DNA of 64,000 nucleotides. It comes from Acidimicrobiales bacterium. Lineage in GTDB: Bacteria > Actinomycetota > Acidimicrobiia > Acidimicrobiales > Aldehydirespiratoraceae. The notes under the pieces are model-generated. The model was not told the DNA's origin. It saw nothing but the letters and a program-made list of their open reading frames with translations, and did no database searches. A program made the position numbers and the translations under genes. Position 1 is the stretch's first letter, and each line of letters starts with the position of its first letter. The stretch covers positions 326,226 through 390,225 of the forward strand of contig JAVJSI010000005.1 in the NCBI GenBank assembly GCA_040219515.1, written 5' to 3'. Of this stretch, positions 8,443 through 16,204 are shown piece by piece.

Positions 8443-9666
8443 ATGGACGTCCGGCTCGACCCCTCGCTCGAAACCTTCCAGGACGAAGTGCGCACATGGC
8501 TCGAAGAGCATGTCGTCGGTGAATTCGCCAAGTGGCGGGGAAAGGGACTCACGGCGCAGGAGGACATCCCGATCGAGGTGCAGCTCGCCTGGGAGCGGGA
8601 GATGGCGACCGGCGGATGGCTCGGCATCGACTTTCCGGAGTGGATCGGCGGCCGCGGCTGCACCCTCGCCGAACAGGTGGTCTTCTTCAAGACGTATGTG
8701 GAGGCTCGGGCGCCGGGTCGGCTCGCCAATGTCGGCGTGACGTTGCTCGGACCGACCCTCATGGCGTTCGGCGACGAGGCGCTCCAACGACGCTTCGTGC
8801 CCCCGATCCTGTCCGGCGAAGAGATGTGGTGCCAGGGCTACAGCGAGCCCGACGCCGGCTCCGACCTGGCCAACGTCAAGACGCGAGCCGAGCTGGTCGA
8901 CGGTCAATGGGTGGTGAACGGCCAGAAGGTGTGGACGTCGCTGGCCCAGTTCGCCGACTACGCCTTCGTCGTCGCCCGCACCGAACCCGGTTCACAGCGT
9001 CACCAGGGGCTCAGCTATCTGCTCGTGCCGATGGAGCAGCCCGGCGTGGACATCCGCCCGATCGTCCAGATCACCGGCGGCAGCGAGTTCAACGAGACGT
9101 TCTTCAGCGATGCGGTCACCGACGGGTCGATGGTGGTCGGCGGGGTCGGCAACGGGTGGAAGGTGGCGATGGGCACGCTCGCGTTCGAGCGCGGTGCGTC
9201 GACGCTCGGCCAGCAGGTGTCGTTCCGTCAGGAGTTCGACGACATGATCGAGATGGCGAAGGCCAACGGTCGCTGGGACGACCCGGTGCTGCGGCAGGAG
9301 TTGATGGAGAGCTACATCCGCCTGGAGATCCTGAGGTTCAACCAGCTCCGCATGCTCACCGCCCTCACGAGCGACGGTGTGCCCGGACCCGAGATGTCGA
9401 TCGGCAAGCTCTACTGGGCGGGCTGGCACCGCCGGATGGGTGAGCTGCTCATGGACGTGAAGGGTGCGGCGGCCATGGTCGGCGACGAGTCGGCCCACAC
9501 TGGTCATGCGATCAGCGGCGACGGCGACTATCCCGAGTATCGCGTCGACAAGGAACAGCGCACTTTCCTCTACAGCCGAGCGCACACGATCTACGGTGGC
9601 TCCAATCAGGTGCAGCGCAACGTGATCGGCGAGCGCGTCCTCGGGCTTCCTCGCGAACCCCGGTAG
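8443..9666 (+). CDS. Acyl-CoA dehydrogenase
   Basis: A 407-residue flavoprotein of the acyl-CoA dehydrogenase family, catalysing alpha,beta-desaturation of an acyl-CoA with electron transfer to ETF. The N-terminal helical domain is followed by the FAD/substrate segment YSEPDAGSDLANV and VNGQKVWTS, and the C-terminal helical domain ends in YGGSNQVQRNVIGERVLGLPR-like sequence, the classical family signature. Length is normal. The start ATG has a leaderless-type -10 box 8 nt upstream. Adjacent ligase and downstream crotonase genes fit a beta-oxidation context; the chain type is not predictable from sequence. Confidence 0.93.
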   Translation: MDVRLDPSLETFQDEVRTWLEEHVVGEFAKWRGKGLTAQEDIPIEVQLAWEREMATGGWLGIDFPEWIGGRGCTLAEQVVFFKTYVEARAPGRLANVGVTLLGPTLMAFGDEALQRRFVPPILSGEEMWCQGYSEPDAGSDLANVKTRAELVDGQWVVNGQKVWTSLAQFADYAFVVARTEPGSQRHQGLSYLLVPMEQPGVDIRPIVQITGGSEFNETFFSDAVTDGSMVVGGVGNGWKVAMGTLAFERGASTLGQQVSFRQEFDDMIEMAKANGRWDDPVLRQELMESYIRLEILRFNQLRMLTALTSDGVPGPEMSIGKLYWAGWHRRMGELLMDVKGAAAMVGDESAHTGHAISGDGDYPEYRVDKEQRTFLYSRAHTIYGGSNQVQRNVIGERVLGLPREPR

Positions 9667-9678
9667 TGGCCTGGCGCA

Positions 9679-10500
9679 ATGGGCAGAATCAAGAACACCT
9701 GGTCGTTGGCGAAGGTGTCGTGGGCGGTGCTGCGTCAAGACCGGGAGCTGTTGCTGATCCCGGTGCTCTCCTTCGTCTCGGCGCTCGTCGTGCTCGGGGC
9801 CCTGCTCATCCCGACGATCGCGCTCCTCGACACCGGATCCGCTGAGGAGTCCTCGAACCCGGCACTGGTCGTGCTCGGCATCGTGGCAGCGCTCGCCATG
9901 AGCATCATCAGCGTGTTCTTCAACGGCGCCCTGGTGGCCGGGGCCCACGAACGGATGTCGGGTGGCGACCCCACCGTCGGTTCCGCGATGCGCCGGGCCA
10001 CGGCCCGTCTCGGCGGACTGCTTCCATGGGCGTTGCTCACCGGCACGGTCGGCCTCGTGCTCCAAGCCGTGCGGGAGCGAGCCGGCTTCATCGGTTCCTT
10101 CATCGTCAACCTGGCCGGGGCGGCGTGGGAGGTCGTCACGTTCCTCGTCGTGCCGGCCATCGTCATCGACGACCATTCCGCCGTTGACGGACTCAAGCGC
10201 TCGGGCGCCCTCCTCAAGGCCACGTGGGGCGAGAACCTCGCCGCCCGGGTCGGGTTCGGCCTGCTCGGCCTGCTGGCGATGATCCCCGCCGTGGTCCTCG
10301 TCGCCGTGATGAGCGCTCTGGGCAGCGCCGCACTCGTCGTGGGTGTCGGGGTCGCCGTGATCTACGTGGCCGTCGTGATCGTCGTACTCACGGCCCTCAA
10401 CGCCGTCTTCCAGACAGCGCTCTATCTCTACGCCACCACCGGCTCGGTGCCGAGTGGCTACGAGCACTCCAACCTGCCGGAGAGCTTCACCCGCAAGTAG
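9679..10500 (+). CDS. DUF6159-like integral membrane protein
   Basis: A 273-residue membrane protein with about five to six hydrophobic segments. It begins with MGRIKNTWSLAKVSWAVLRQDREL, a soluble amphipathic N-terminus typical of the actinobacterial DUF6159 family, then paired helices around 30-80, a central loop with GGDPTVGSAMRRATAR, and further helices to residue 250. It starts 12 nt after the dehydrogenase stop and is probably cotranscribed. No catalytic motif is seen and no function is known for the family. The family name is from recollection of the N-terminal pattern and is moderately sure. Confidence 0.75.
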   Translation: MGRIKNTWSLAKVSWAVLRQDRELLLIPVLSFVSALVVLGALLIPTIALLDTGSAEESSNPALVVLGIVAALAMSIISVFFNGALVAGAHERMSGGDPTVGSAMRRATARLGGLLPWALLTGTVGLVLQAVRERAGFIGSFIVNLAGAAWEVVTFLVVPAIVIDDHSAVDGLKRSGALLKATWGENLAARVGFGLLGLLAMIPAVVLVAVMSALGSAALVVGVGVAVIYVAVVIVVLTALNAVFQTALYLYATTGSVPSGYEHSNLPESFTRK

Positions 10501-10507
10501 TCGACCC

Positions 10508-10702
10508 TCAGCCGAGCTGGGAGACGGCTTCGGACATCGATGCCGACGTGGTCTCGCCCAGTGCGGTCACCGCAGCGATGCAGACCATCGCGATCAACGC
10601 GACCAGCAGCGCGTATTCGACCAGGCTGGCGCCACGCTCCTCCTCGTCGAGTGTGGACCAGTGGTGAAGTAGCCAGCTCTGGAATTGACGGATCGCGCTC
10701 AT
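10508..10702 (-). CDS. Flp/Fap-type pilin
   Basis: A 64-residue prepilin-like protein. After a short charged N-terminus (MSAIRQFQSWLLHHWSTLDEEERG) comes the cleavage and assembly motif G-ASLVEYALLVALIAMV, with glutamate at +5 of the mature protein and a single hydrophobic helix, as in Flp pilins of Tad systems. The ATG at 10702 has AGAGCAGG upstream; an ATG five codons earlier is possible. Pilins of this kind are processed by a TadV-type peptidase and form adhesion pili. No tad assembly genes are in the window, so this is an orphan copy or the assembly cluster lies elsewhere. Confidence 0.85.
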   Translation of the reverse strand: MSAIRQFQSWLLHHWSTLDEEERGASLVEYALLVALIAMVCIAAVTALGETTSASMSEAVSQLG

Positions 10703-10801
10703 GTTGCCTGCTCTCAAACTGTGGATTGGACTCCAGTGTTTTTGTCGGCAGGCGGGCGCCCGGGACTTGATGGGCCGTTCGACCCACCGTCGGCCTCTCC
10801 C

Positions 10802-11761
10802 TCAGGCCAGTTCGTCGACGAGACCCCACGCGAGGGCGGTGGTGGCGTCGATCTCCTCGTCGGCGAGAAGCCATTCGAGGGTCCGCTGGCGGCCGATGCG
10901 AGCGGGAATGCTCACGGTGCCACCGGCGCCGGGCATGAGTCCCATACGTGTCTCGGGGAGACGGAAGCGGGTGCCGGGGTGGGCCACCACCCGACGGCAG
11001 AAGGCGGCCAGTTCCACGCCGGCGCCGACGCAGGGACCGTGCACCATCGCCGTCGTCCGGTCGGCCACGGCCATCAGCCACGGCGCCACGTTGGCGCTCG
11101 AACGAATGAGGTGTGCGCTACTCGTGTCCTCGGTGGTGCCGAATTCGGCGGGGTCGCCGCCCGCGCAGAAGGCCGGCCCGGCACCCCGCAGCACGATCGG
11201 GCGGGCGGGGCCGAGGGCGAGGACCCGGAACGCGTCCACGAGCTCGTCCCTCATGCGGGCGTCGAGCAGGTTGCGCAAGCGGGGCCGGTTCAGGGTGACC
11301 GTGGCGTGAGGATCGTCGTCGGCGTCGACCAGTACCCGGGGCGACTCGTCGTTGCGGACGCGGCGGCCCCGACCGGCGAGCCACGCGGCGAACTCCGGTC
11401 CGCCCTGGAGGGTGGCGTAGGCCAGCGACTCGACGACGAGTCCCTGCTCGGGGGTCAGCGACCCGGCGAGGCGCAGCGTCTGCGCGGTGATCACCGCGGC
11501 GCGTGGGGCCGCGTCGATGCCGTGGATCGCGGCGGCGGCGTCGGTCGTGCCGATGTCCCATGCGGCATCCGCGACGGGCCCGCATCCGATGCTGACGATG
11601 GGCAGCTCGGCGGTGGCGGCCGCGATGTCGGCGCCCGGATCGTCGTCGGCGAGGTCGACCACGAGGGCCGCGACACCGTGGACGACGCCGAGGGTTCGGT
11701 CGAGGTCAGGGCTCGCGAGCGCAGCACGGGCTCTGTCACCCGTCCAGCGCTCGATTCGCAT
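10802..11761 (-). CDS. Enoyl-CoA hydratase/isomerase (crotonase) with extra N-terminal domain
   Basis: A 319-residue crotonase-fold protein. The functional core starts near residue 141; the two oxyanion-hole segments are AFCAGGDPAEF (about 197-207) and GPCVGAGVELA (242-252). The first 135 residues are additional and look like a worn crotonase half: a PIVSIGCG segment and a region ending GLVVESLAYATLQGGPEFAAWL resemble the middle and C-terminal parts of the same fold. The ATG at 11761 is separated by one base from the stop of the upstream ligase, so the two are cotranscribed. It probably hydrates or isomerises the acyl-CoA made by that ligase. The duplication is an inference. Confidence 0.85.
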   Translation of the reverse strand: MRIERWTGDRARAALASPDLDRTLGVVHGVAALVVDLADDDPGADIAAATAELPIVSIGCGPVADAAWDIGTTDAAAAIHGIDAAPRAAVITAQTLRLAGSLTPEQGLVVESLAYATLQGGPEFAAWLAGRGRRVRNDESPRVLVDADDDPHATVTLNRPRLRNLLDARMRDELVDAFRVLALGPARPIVLRGAGPAFCAGGDPAEFGTTEDTSSAHLIRSSANVAPWLMAVADRTTAMVHGPCVGAGVELAAFCRRVVAHPGTRFRLPETRMGLMPGAGGTVSIPARIGRQRTLEWLLADEEIDATTALAWGLVDELA

Positions 11762-11762
11762 G

Positions 11763-13280
11763 TCAGTCGACGGGATCGTCGCCGAGATGGGCGTGGTCGG
11801 TGCGCAGAATGCGACGCAACAGCTTGCCGGTGTCGTTGTAGGGCAGCTCCTCGACGACGACGATGTGGGCCGGTACACGGCTCGAGCGGAGCCGGGAGCG
11901 AACCAGCTCCTGCAGCTCGGTCTCCGGGCAGACGTCGTGGAGGACGACCACGGCCACGACCTTCTCGCCCCACTCGATGTCGGGCACGCCGATCGCGGCG
12001 GCTTCCTTCACCCGATGGTCGGTCAGGAGCACATCCTCGATCTCGCCTGGTGACATGTTCTCGCCGCCGCGGATGATGACGTCGTCGTTGCGACCCTGGA
12101 TGAAGAGGTAGCCGCCCTCGTCGATGAACCCACCGTCGCGGGTGGGGAACCAGCCCTCGTTGTCGAGCAGCGAACCCTTTTCGAGGTACTCGCCCGACAC
12201 TTGCTCGCCGCGGACGAAGATCTCGCCGACCTGGCCGATCGGGAGCTCGTTGAACTGGTCGTCGCGGATCGACACCTCGATGCCCGGGAGTGGGCGTCCG
12301 GCCGAGCGCAGGCGGGCACGCTCGCCGTGATCCTCGCTGTACTGGGCCACTCGGTGATCGTCGGGACCGAGGAGTGCGATCGTCGAACTGGTCTCGGTGA
12401 GGCCGTAGGCGTTGACGAAGTTGGAGATGGGGAAGAGCTCGAGTGCCCGTCGAATCACCGGCTCGGGCATCTTGCCACCCCCGTAGGAGAGGGCCCGGAC
12501 GCCGAGCAGCGGCTCACCGCCACGTGCATCGAGTGCTTCGACGATGCGCGCGAGCATGGTCGGCACGACCATCGCGTGGGTGACGCCTTCGGCTTCGACC
12601 GTGTCGATCCACGTGTCGGCATCGAACTTCGCCAGCTGCACGATGCGCCGGCCGGCGTAGACCGACGACAGCATCGCGGACACGCCGGCCACGTGGTAGG
12701 GCGGCACGCTGACGATGGTCGCCTCGTCCTCGCCCGCGCCCATGAACTCGACCGAACCGAGGATGTAGGACACCAGGTGCTTGTGGCGCAGCACGGCCGA
12801 CTTCGGCGTGCCGGTGGTGCCGCTCGTGAAGAGCAGCACGGCGATGTCGTCGGGGTCCATCGACCAATCGCCGGGTGAGGCGGCGGGTGCCGCACCGGCG
12901 CGGTCGGCGAGGAAGGCATCACGGGTCACCGCACCGACGTCGGCGATGCCGGCGAGGCGGGCAGTGCCGGCGTCGTCGCTGATGGCGATGGCCGGTGCAC
13001 TTCGCTCGGCCAGCGAACGAAGGTCGTCGTCGGGCAGCCGATAGTTGAGCGGGACGTAGGGCATTCCGGCCCAGGCGGCACCGAAGAGGGCGATGGGCAC
13101 GGCCGGGCTCGACTCGTCGCACAACACGACCCGTTCGCCGGGCGCGGCCCGGAATCGGGCCGCGGCTTCGCCGGCCTGCTCGAAGAGTTGCCGGTAGGTG
13201 ATGCCACCGTCGACCGAACCGACCGCTACCCGGTCCTCGAGCCCGTTCGCCGCCATCTCCAGCAGCATCATGAGGTTCAT
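11763..13280 (-). CDS. AMP-dependent acyl-CoA synthetase
   Basis: A 505-residue adenylate-forming ligase. The nucleotide loop LLFTSGTTGTPKS occupies about 149-161, the adenine loop is NAYGLTETSST, the hinge region is RGGENMSPGEIEDVL, and the C-terminal catalytic lysine is in PYNDTGKLLRR. It is the middle gene of a three-gene leftward operon: a small conserved protein upstream and the crotonase downstream. Activation of an acid followed by crotonase action is the natural inference. Similar three-gene sets occur in actinobacterial lipid catabolism, but the substrate here cannot be named. Confidence 0.9.
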   Translation of the reverse strand: MNLMMLLEMAANGLEDRVAVGSVDGGITYRQLFEQAGEAAARFRAAPGERVVLCDESSPAVPIALFGAAWAGMPYVPLNYRLPDDDLRSLAERSAPAIAISDDAGTARLAGIADVGAVTRDAFLADRAGAAPAASPGDWSMDPDDIAVLLFTSGTTGTPKSAVLRHKHLVSYILGSVEFMGAGEDEATIVSVPPYHVAGVSAMLSSVYAGRRIVQLAKFDADTWIDTVEAEGVTHAMVVPTMLARIVEALDARGGEPLLGVRALSYGGGKMPEPVIRRALELFPISNFVNAYGLTETSSTIALLGPDDHRVAQYSEDHGERARLRSAGRPLPGIEVSIRDDQFNELPIGQVGEIFVRGEQVSGEYLEKGSLLDNEGWFPTRDGGFIDEGGYLFIQGRNDDVIIRGGENMSPGEIEDVLLTDHRVKEAAAIGVPDIEWGEKVVAVVVLHDVCPETELQELVRSRLRSSRVPAHIVVVEELPYNDTGKLLRRILRTDHAHLGDDPVD

Positions 13281-13304
13281 GGGAGAACTCCGCGCGACCC
13301 GGGC

Positions 13305-13610
13305 TCAGTCGGACGCGGGGAGCGTCTTGGCCTGGGCGACCGCGAGAGGTTCGCCACCGAGCGCGATGGACCCGGGTCCGGCCTTGGTCGCGAGCAGTTC
13401 GAGCGATTCGGCCTCGTCGGAGTAGCGCTTGCCGAGCAACGTGCCCTCGGCCGCGTCGGCAGCCGGTTCTCCGGTGATCTCACCCGTGCCGGCGGGCACC
13501 ATCGGCGCACCGCCGCACGTGAGATCGGCCTCGCCGGCTCCCTTCACCACGATGACCTCCGTCGTGCAGACGGTGCTCTGGAATCGGGCGCCGGGCTTCA
13601 GTTCGACCAT
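13305..13610 (-). CDS. Small conserved protein linked to acyl-CoA ligase
   Basis: A 101-residue soluble protein of unrecognised family. It has two cysteines 16 residues apart (around C15 and C32) inside a predicted beta-rich first half with VCTTEVIVVKGAGEADLTCGG, then a central AEGTLLGKRYSDEAESLELL segment. A strong GAGGAG ribosome site lies 8 nt before the ATG, so it is a real gene and the first of the operon with the ligase and crotonase. The cysteine pair and the beta pattern would fit a small metal- or ligand-binding barrel, but no function should be assigned. Confidence 0.6.
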   Translation of the reverse strand: MVELKPGARFQSTVCTTEVIVVKGAGEADLTCGGAPMVPAGTGEITGEPAADAAEGTLLGKRYSDEAESLELLATKAGPGSIALGGEPLAVAQAKTLPASD

Positions 13611-13637
13611 GTGGTTCTCTCCTCGGGAGATGTCGTT

Positions 13638-13670
13638 GTTCGCGCGAAGTGGTCAGCGCGAGTTCGCGCG
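13638..13670. promoter_or_regulatory. Paired GTTCGCGCG repeats in divergent promoter region
   Basis: GTTCGCGCG occurs at 13638-13646 and again at 13662-13670, start to start 24 bp apart. The first copy is part of the palindrome TTCGCGCGAA (13639-13648), the second overlaps CGCGA-GT-TCGCG (13657-13668). The region lies between the divergent ligase operon and CoA transferase and may bind a regulator such as the nearby TetR protein. This is inferred from symmetry only. Confidence 0.35.
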
Positions 13671-13745
13671 TTGAATCGGCGCGAGGCACCAGTATGGAGC
13701 GCCTGCGCCCGGGAGGGCCAACCGGTCGCCGCGGGATCCTCGCGC

Positions 13746-13751
13746 TAGCGT
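13746..13751 (+). promoter_or_regulatory. -10 element TAGCGT
   Basis: TAGCGT lies 8 nt before the ATG at 13760 and helps to select this start over in-frame upstream ATGs at 13649 and 13694. Confidence 0.5.
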
Positions 13752-13759
13752 CACCCGGG

Positions 13760-15019
13760 ATGCGCAGTACTGCAGCCGACGTCGCGGGCTGGGCCGGCAG
13801 TGGCGCAATGGCACTCACGGGCCCCGCCGACGGCCCCCCGTCGGTGGTCCCGGCCGGGGTGGCCTCGGCGGCCGCGGCCGCGGCGAGCGATGTCGCCGTG
13901 CAGACGGCGCGATGGGGGACGGCGGTCGAGGTCGACGGGCCGGCCCTGCTCGGCGAACGCGCCGCGATCACCGGTATGGGTCGCAACGGTTCTGTCTCGG
14001 TGGGCGGTGCGAGCCGGTTCGTCGCCGCGGCCGATGGCTGGTTCGCGCTGTCGCTCCCACGACCCGACGACGTGGCGGCACTCCCGGCGCTCGTCTCGCG
14101 CGATGTGCGTCCCGACGATTGGTCGACGATCGAGCGCGCCCTCGGCTCCATGACCGGAGCGGAAGTGGTTGCCCAGGCCACCTTGCTGGGCCTCGCCGTC
14201 GGTGTTCCCGGCGGCGACCCTTCGCCGGTGTCACCGGGGCGCGAGCTGGCCCGCGGGGGACCCCGGCAACCGACCGCCACGCCACTCGTCCTCGACCTGA
14301 CATCGCTCTGGGCAGGCCCTCTGGCGACAAGCCTGCTGATGCAGGCCGGTGCCCGCGTCATCAAGGTCGAGGGCCGGAACCGGCCCGACGGGGCACGACG
14401 CGGCGCGCCCGCCTTCTTCGACCTCTTGAATCACGGCAAGGAGTGCGTCGCACTCGACTTCTCGGCGCCGGCCGACCTCCGGCTCCTGCGGTGCCTCGTC
14501 GCGGCCGCTGATCTCGTCGTCGAAGGATCGCGTCCGCGGGTCATGGATTCGCTCGGGATCGATCCGGTGGTGACTGCGGCACGGGGCACGAGCTGGCTGT
14601 CGATCACGGCTCACGGCCGGACGGGTCCGGCCGCGGATCGCATCGGCTTCGGCGACGACGCGGCGGTCAGCGCCGGCGTCGTGGTGCCGGGAGATCCGCC
14701 GATGTTCGTGGCGGATGCGGTTGCCGATCCGTTGGCGGGCCTGAGCGCCGCCGCCCATGGCGCCGAGCTGCTGGCCGCAGGGCGTGCTGCGGTGGTCGAG
14801 GTCCCCCTCGCTCGAGCGGCGGCCTGGGCCGGATCCCGTCAGTTCGCGGCACCGCTGCGGCCGGCCGGCAACGGGTGGGAGGTCGAGGTCGACGGCGAGT
14901 TCGTTCCGGTTGCGGAGCCTCGTCATCGGCCGGTGCCCCCGCCGGCGCCACGCCACGGCACGCACACAGCCGCGGTTCGCGCCGCGTTTGTCCACGACGA
15001 CCTCGTGCCGCCCGGCTGA
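13760..15019 (+). CDS. Class III (CaiB/BaiF-type) CoA transferase
   Basis: A 419-residue protein of the formyl-CoA transferase / CaiB-BaiF family, which moves CoA between carboxylic acids. The diagnostic stretch begins LVLDLTSLWAGPLATSLL near residue 178 with GARVIKVEGRNRPDG following, and continues through FDLLNHGKECVALDF. The first 170 residues are a poorly conserved A/G-rich region with remnants of the same fold, and the C-terminal part is shorter than in single-domain homologues. It may therefore be a rearranged or divergent member. It is followed at once by a TetR-type regulator. Substrates unknown. Confidence 0.78.
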   Translation: MRSTAADVAGWAGSGAMALTGPADGPPSVVPAGVASAAAAAASDVAVQTARWGTAVEVDGPALLGERAAITGMGRNGSVSVGGASRFVAAADGWFALSLPRPDDVAALPALVSRDVRPDDWSTIERALGSMTGAEVVAQATLLGLAVGVPGGDPSPVSPGRELARGGPRQPTATPLVLDLTSLWAGPLATSLLMQAGARVIKVEGRNRPDGARRGAPAFFDLLNHGKECVALDFSAPADLRLLRCLVAAADLVVEGSRPRVMDSLGIDPVVTAARGTSWLSITAHGRTGPAADRIGFGDDAAVSAGVVVPGDPPMFVADAVADPLAGLSAAAHGAELLAAGRAAVVEVPLARAAAWAGSRQFAAPLRPAGNGWEVEVDGEFVPVAEPRHRPVPPPAPRHGTHTAAVRAAFVHDDLVPPG

Positions 15020-15040
15020 TCGTCGGGTGGTCGCCCCGAT

Positions 15041-15046
15041 TAGGGT
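15041..15046 (+). promoter_or_regulatory. -10 element TAGGGT
   Basis: TAGGGT lies 7 nt before the ATG at 15054, in leaderless spacing. Confidence 0.6.
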
Positions 15047-15053
15047 CCGCGGG

Positions 15054-15722
15054 ATGGAGGACAGACCGGCGGAGACACGTGGTGCGACAGCCGAGAACCC
15101 GCTGGCCTCGGATGGGCGGGTGCCCGGACGACGCGGTCGGGCCACCCGGCAGCGGCTGCTCGAGGAAACCGAGAACCTCCTGGGTCACGTGCCGTTCCAC
15201 GACATGAAGGTCGTCGACATCAGTCGCGGTGCCGGAACGTCGCCGGCGACCTTCTACCAGTACTTCGCCGACGTCGACGCGGCGGTGCTCTCCCTGATCG
15301 AGGAGATGGTGACGAACGGCAGCGACGAGCTGCGGGCGCTCGTCGCCGATCCGGCGTGGACCGGTCCGGACGACGCCGCCGCGCTGGCCGAGGGATTCCT
15401 GCGCTACTTCGACGAGCACGCAGCGATGCTCCGCGTGCTCGACCTGGCGACGACCGAGGGCGACGAACGATTCCGGACACTGCGGCTCCGTCTGCTCAAC
15501 GGTGTGTTCCTCGCCCTACGCGAGTTGACCGAAGGGGCGGCGGCCGAGGGGAGGCTCGCGAAAGGGGTCGATCCGGGCGCCGCAGCCGGCATCCTCACCA
15601 CCATGCTGGCGCACGTCAGTGCGCATCAGCCCGGGTTCGCCGGCTGGGGAATCGAGCGGGGTGCATTGGCCCAGACGATGGCGACGTTGATCGACTGGAC
15701 GATCCGCTCCCACTCCCGGTGA
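15054..15722 (+). CDS. TetR/AcrR family transcriptional regulator
   Basis: A 222-residue one-component regulator. After a polar N-terminal arm, the DNA-binding domain spans about residues 25-75 with the helix-turn-helix segment VVDISRGAGTSPATFYQYF, the hallmark of TetR proteins. The remaining helices form the ligand-binding and dimer domain, where HAAMLRVLDLATTEGDERF and the C-terminal MLAHVSAHQPGF segments are typical of regulators of acyl-CoA metabolism. It sits beside the CoA transferase and close to the ligase-crotonase operon, whose intergenic region contains symmetric GTTCGCGCG repeats, so local control is plausible. Ligand unknown. Confidence 0.9.
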   Translation: MEDRPAETRGATAENPLASDGRVPGRRGRATRQRLLEETENLLGHVPFHDMKVVDISRGAGTSPATFYQYFADVDAAVLSLIEEMVTNGSDELRALVADPAWTGPDDAAALAEGFLRYFDEHAAMLRVLDLATTEGDERFRTLRLRLLNGVFLALRELTEGAAAEGRLAKGVDPGAAAGILTTMLAHVSAHQPGFAGWGIERGALAQTMATLIDWTIRSHSR

Positions 15723-15826
15723 CCGGGCTGATCACTCTGCGTGTTGACGTGGGGTGGGTCGTTCGCACTAGGTTCGGCCGGGGCGAAGGATGCGCCGGGC
15801 GAAGAGCGCGTGTGACGGGAGCGAGT

Positions 15827-16183
15827 GTGCCAACCGAGATCGTGGGACTGGAACCCCGAACATCGAACCGATTGCGGTGGAGTGCATTCGTCGCGGATTC
15901 GAGATGGCCGCTCTTCGCGATCCTGGTGGTACTGAACGTCGTCGACCTCATCACCACGGTGATGGTCCTCGACCGTGGCGGCGTCGAGCGCAACCCGTTC
16001 GTGCAACCCATCGTCGACAACATGTGGCATGTCGGACTGTTGAAGGGCGTCGTCCTCGTGTTGGTCGCGACCCTGCTCACCCGCTGTCACGGGTCACGCA
16101 TCGCGGAGCTGGCGCTGACCCTCACCACCGGCTGGTATCTCGCCGTGGTGTCGTGGAACGTCGCGGTTCTCACGATCCTCTGA
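15827..16183 (+). CDS. DUF5658-like small membrane protein
   Basis: A 118-residue protein with three to four hydrophobic helices. The segment FAILVVLNVVDLITTVMVLDRGGVERNPF, seen around residues 27-55, has the N..D..T and G.ERNP pattern of the DUF5658 family, which has no known function. The GTG at 15827 is chosen because GGGAG stands 5 nt upstream; another GTG at 15812 is possible. The gene lies between the TetR gene and the carboxylase subunit on the same strand, without evident functional linkage. Confidence 0.65.
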   Translation: MPTEIVGLEPRTSNRLRWSAFVADSRWPLFAILVVLNVVDLITTVMVLDRGGVERNPFVQPIVDNMWHVGLLKGVVLVLVATLLTRCHGSRIAELALTLTTGWYLAVVSWNVAVLTIL

Positions 16184-16191
16184 GTGCCCAC

Positions 16192-16197
16192 TAGGGT
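16192..16197 (+). promoter_or_regulatory. -10 element TAGGGT
   Basis: TAGGGT lies 7 nt before the ATG at 16205, selecting that codon over the in-frame ATG at 16184. Confidence 0.6.
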
Positions 16198-16204
16198 CCG
16201 CTCG

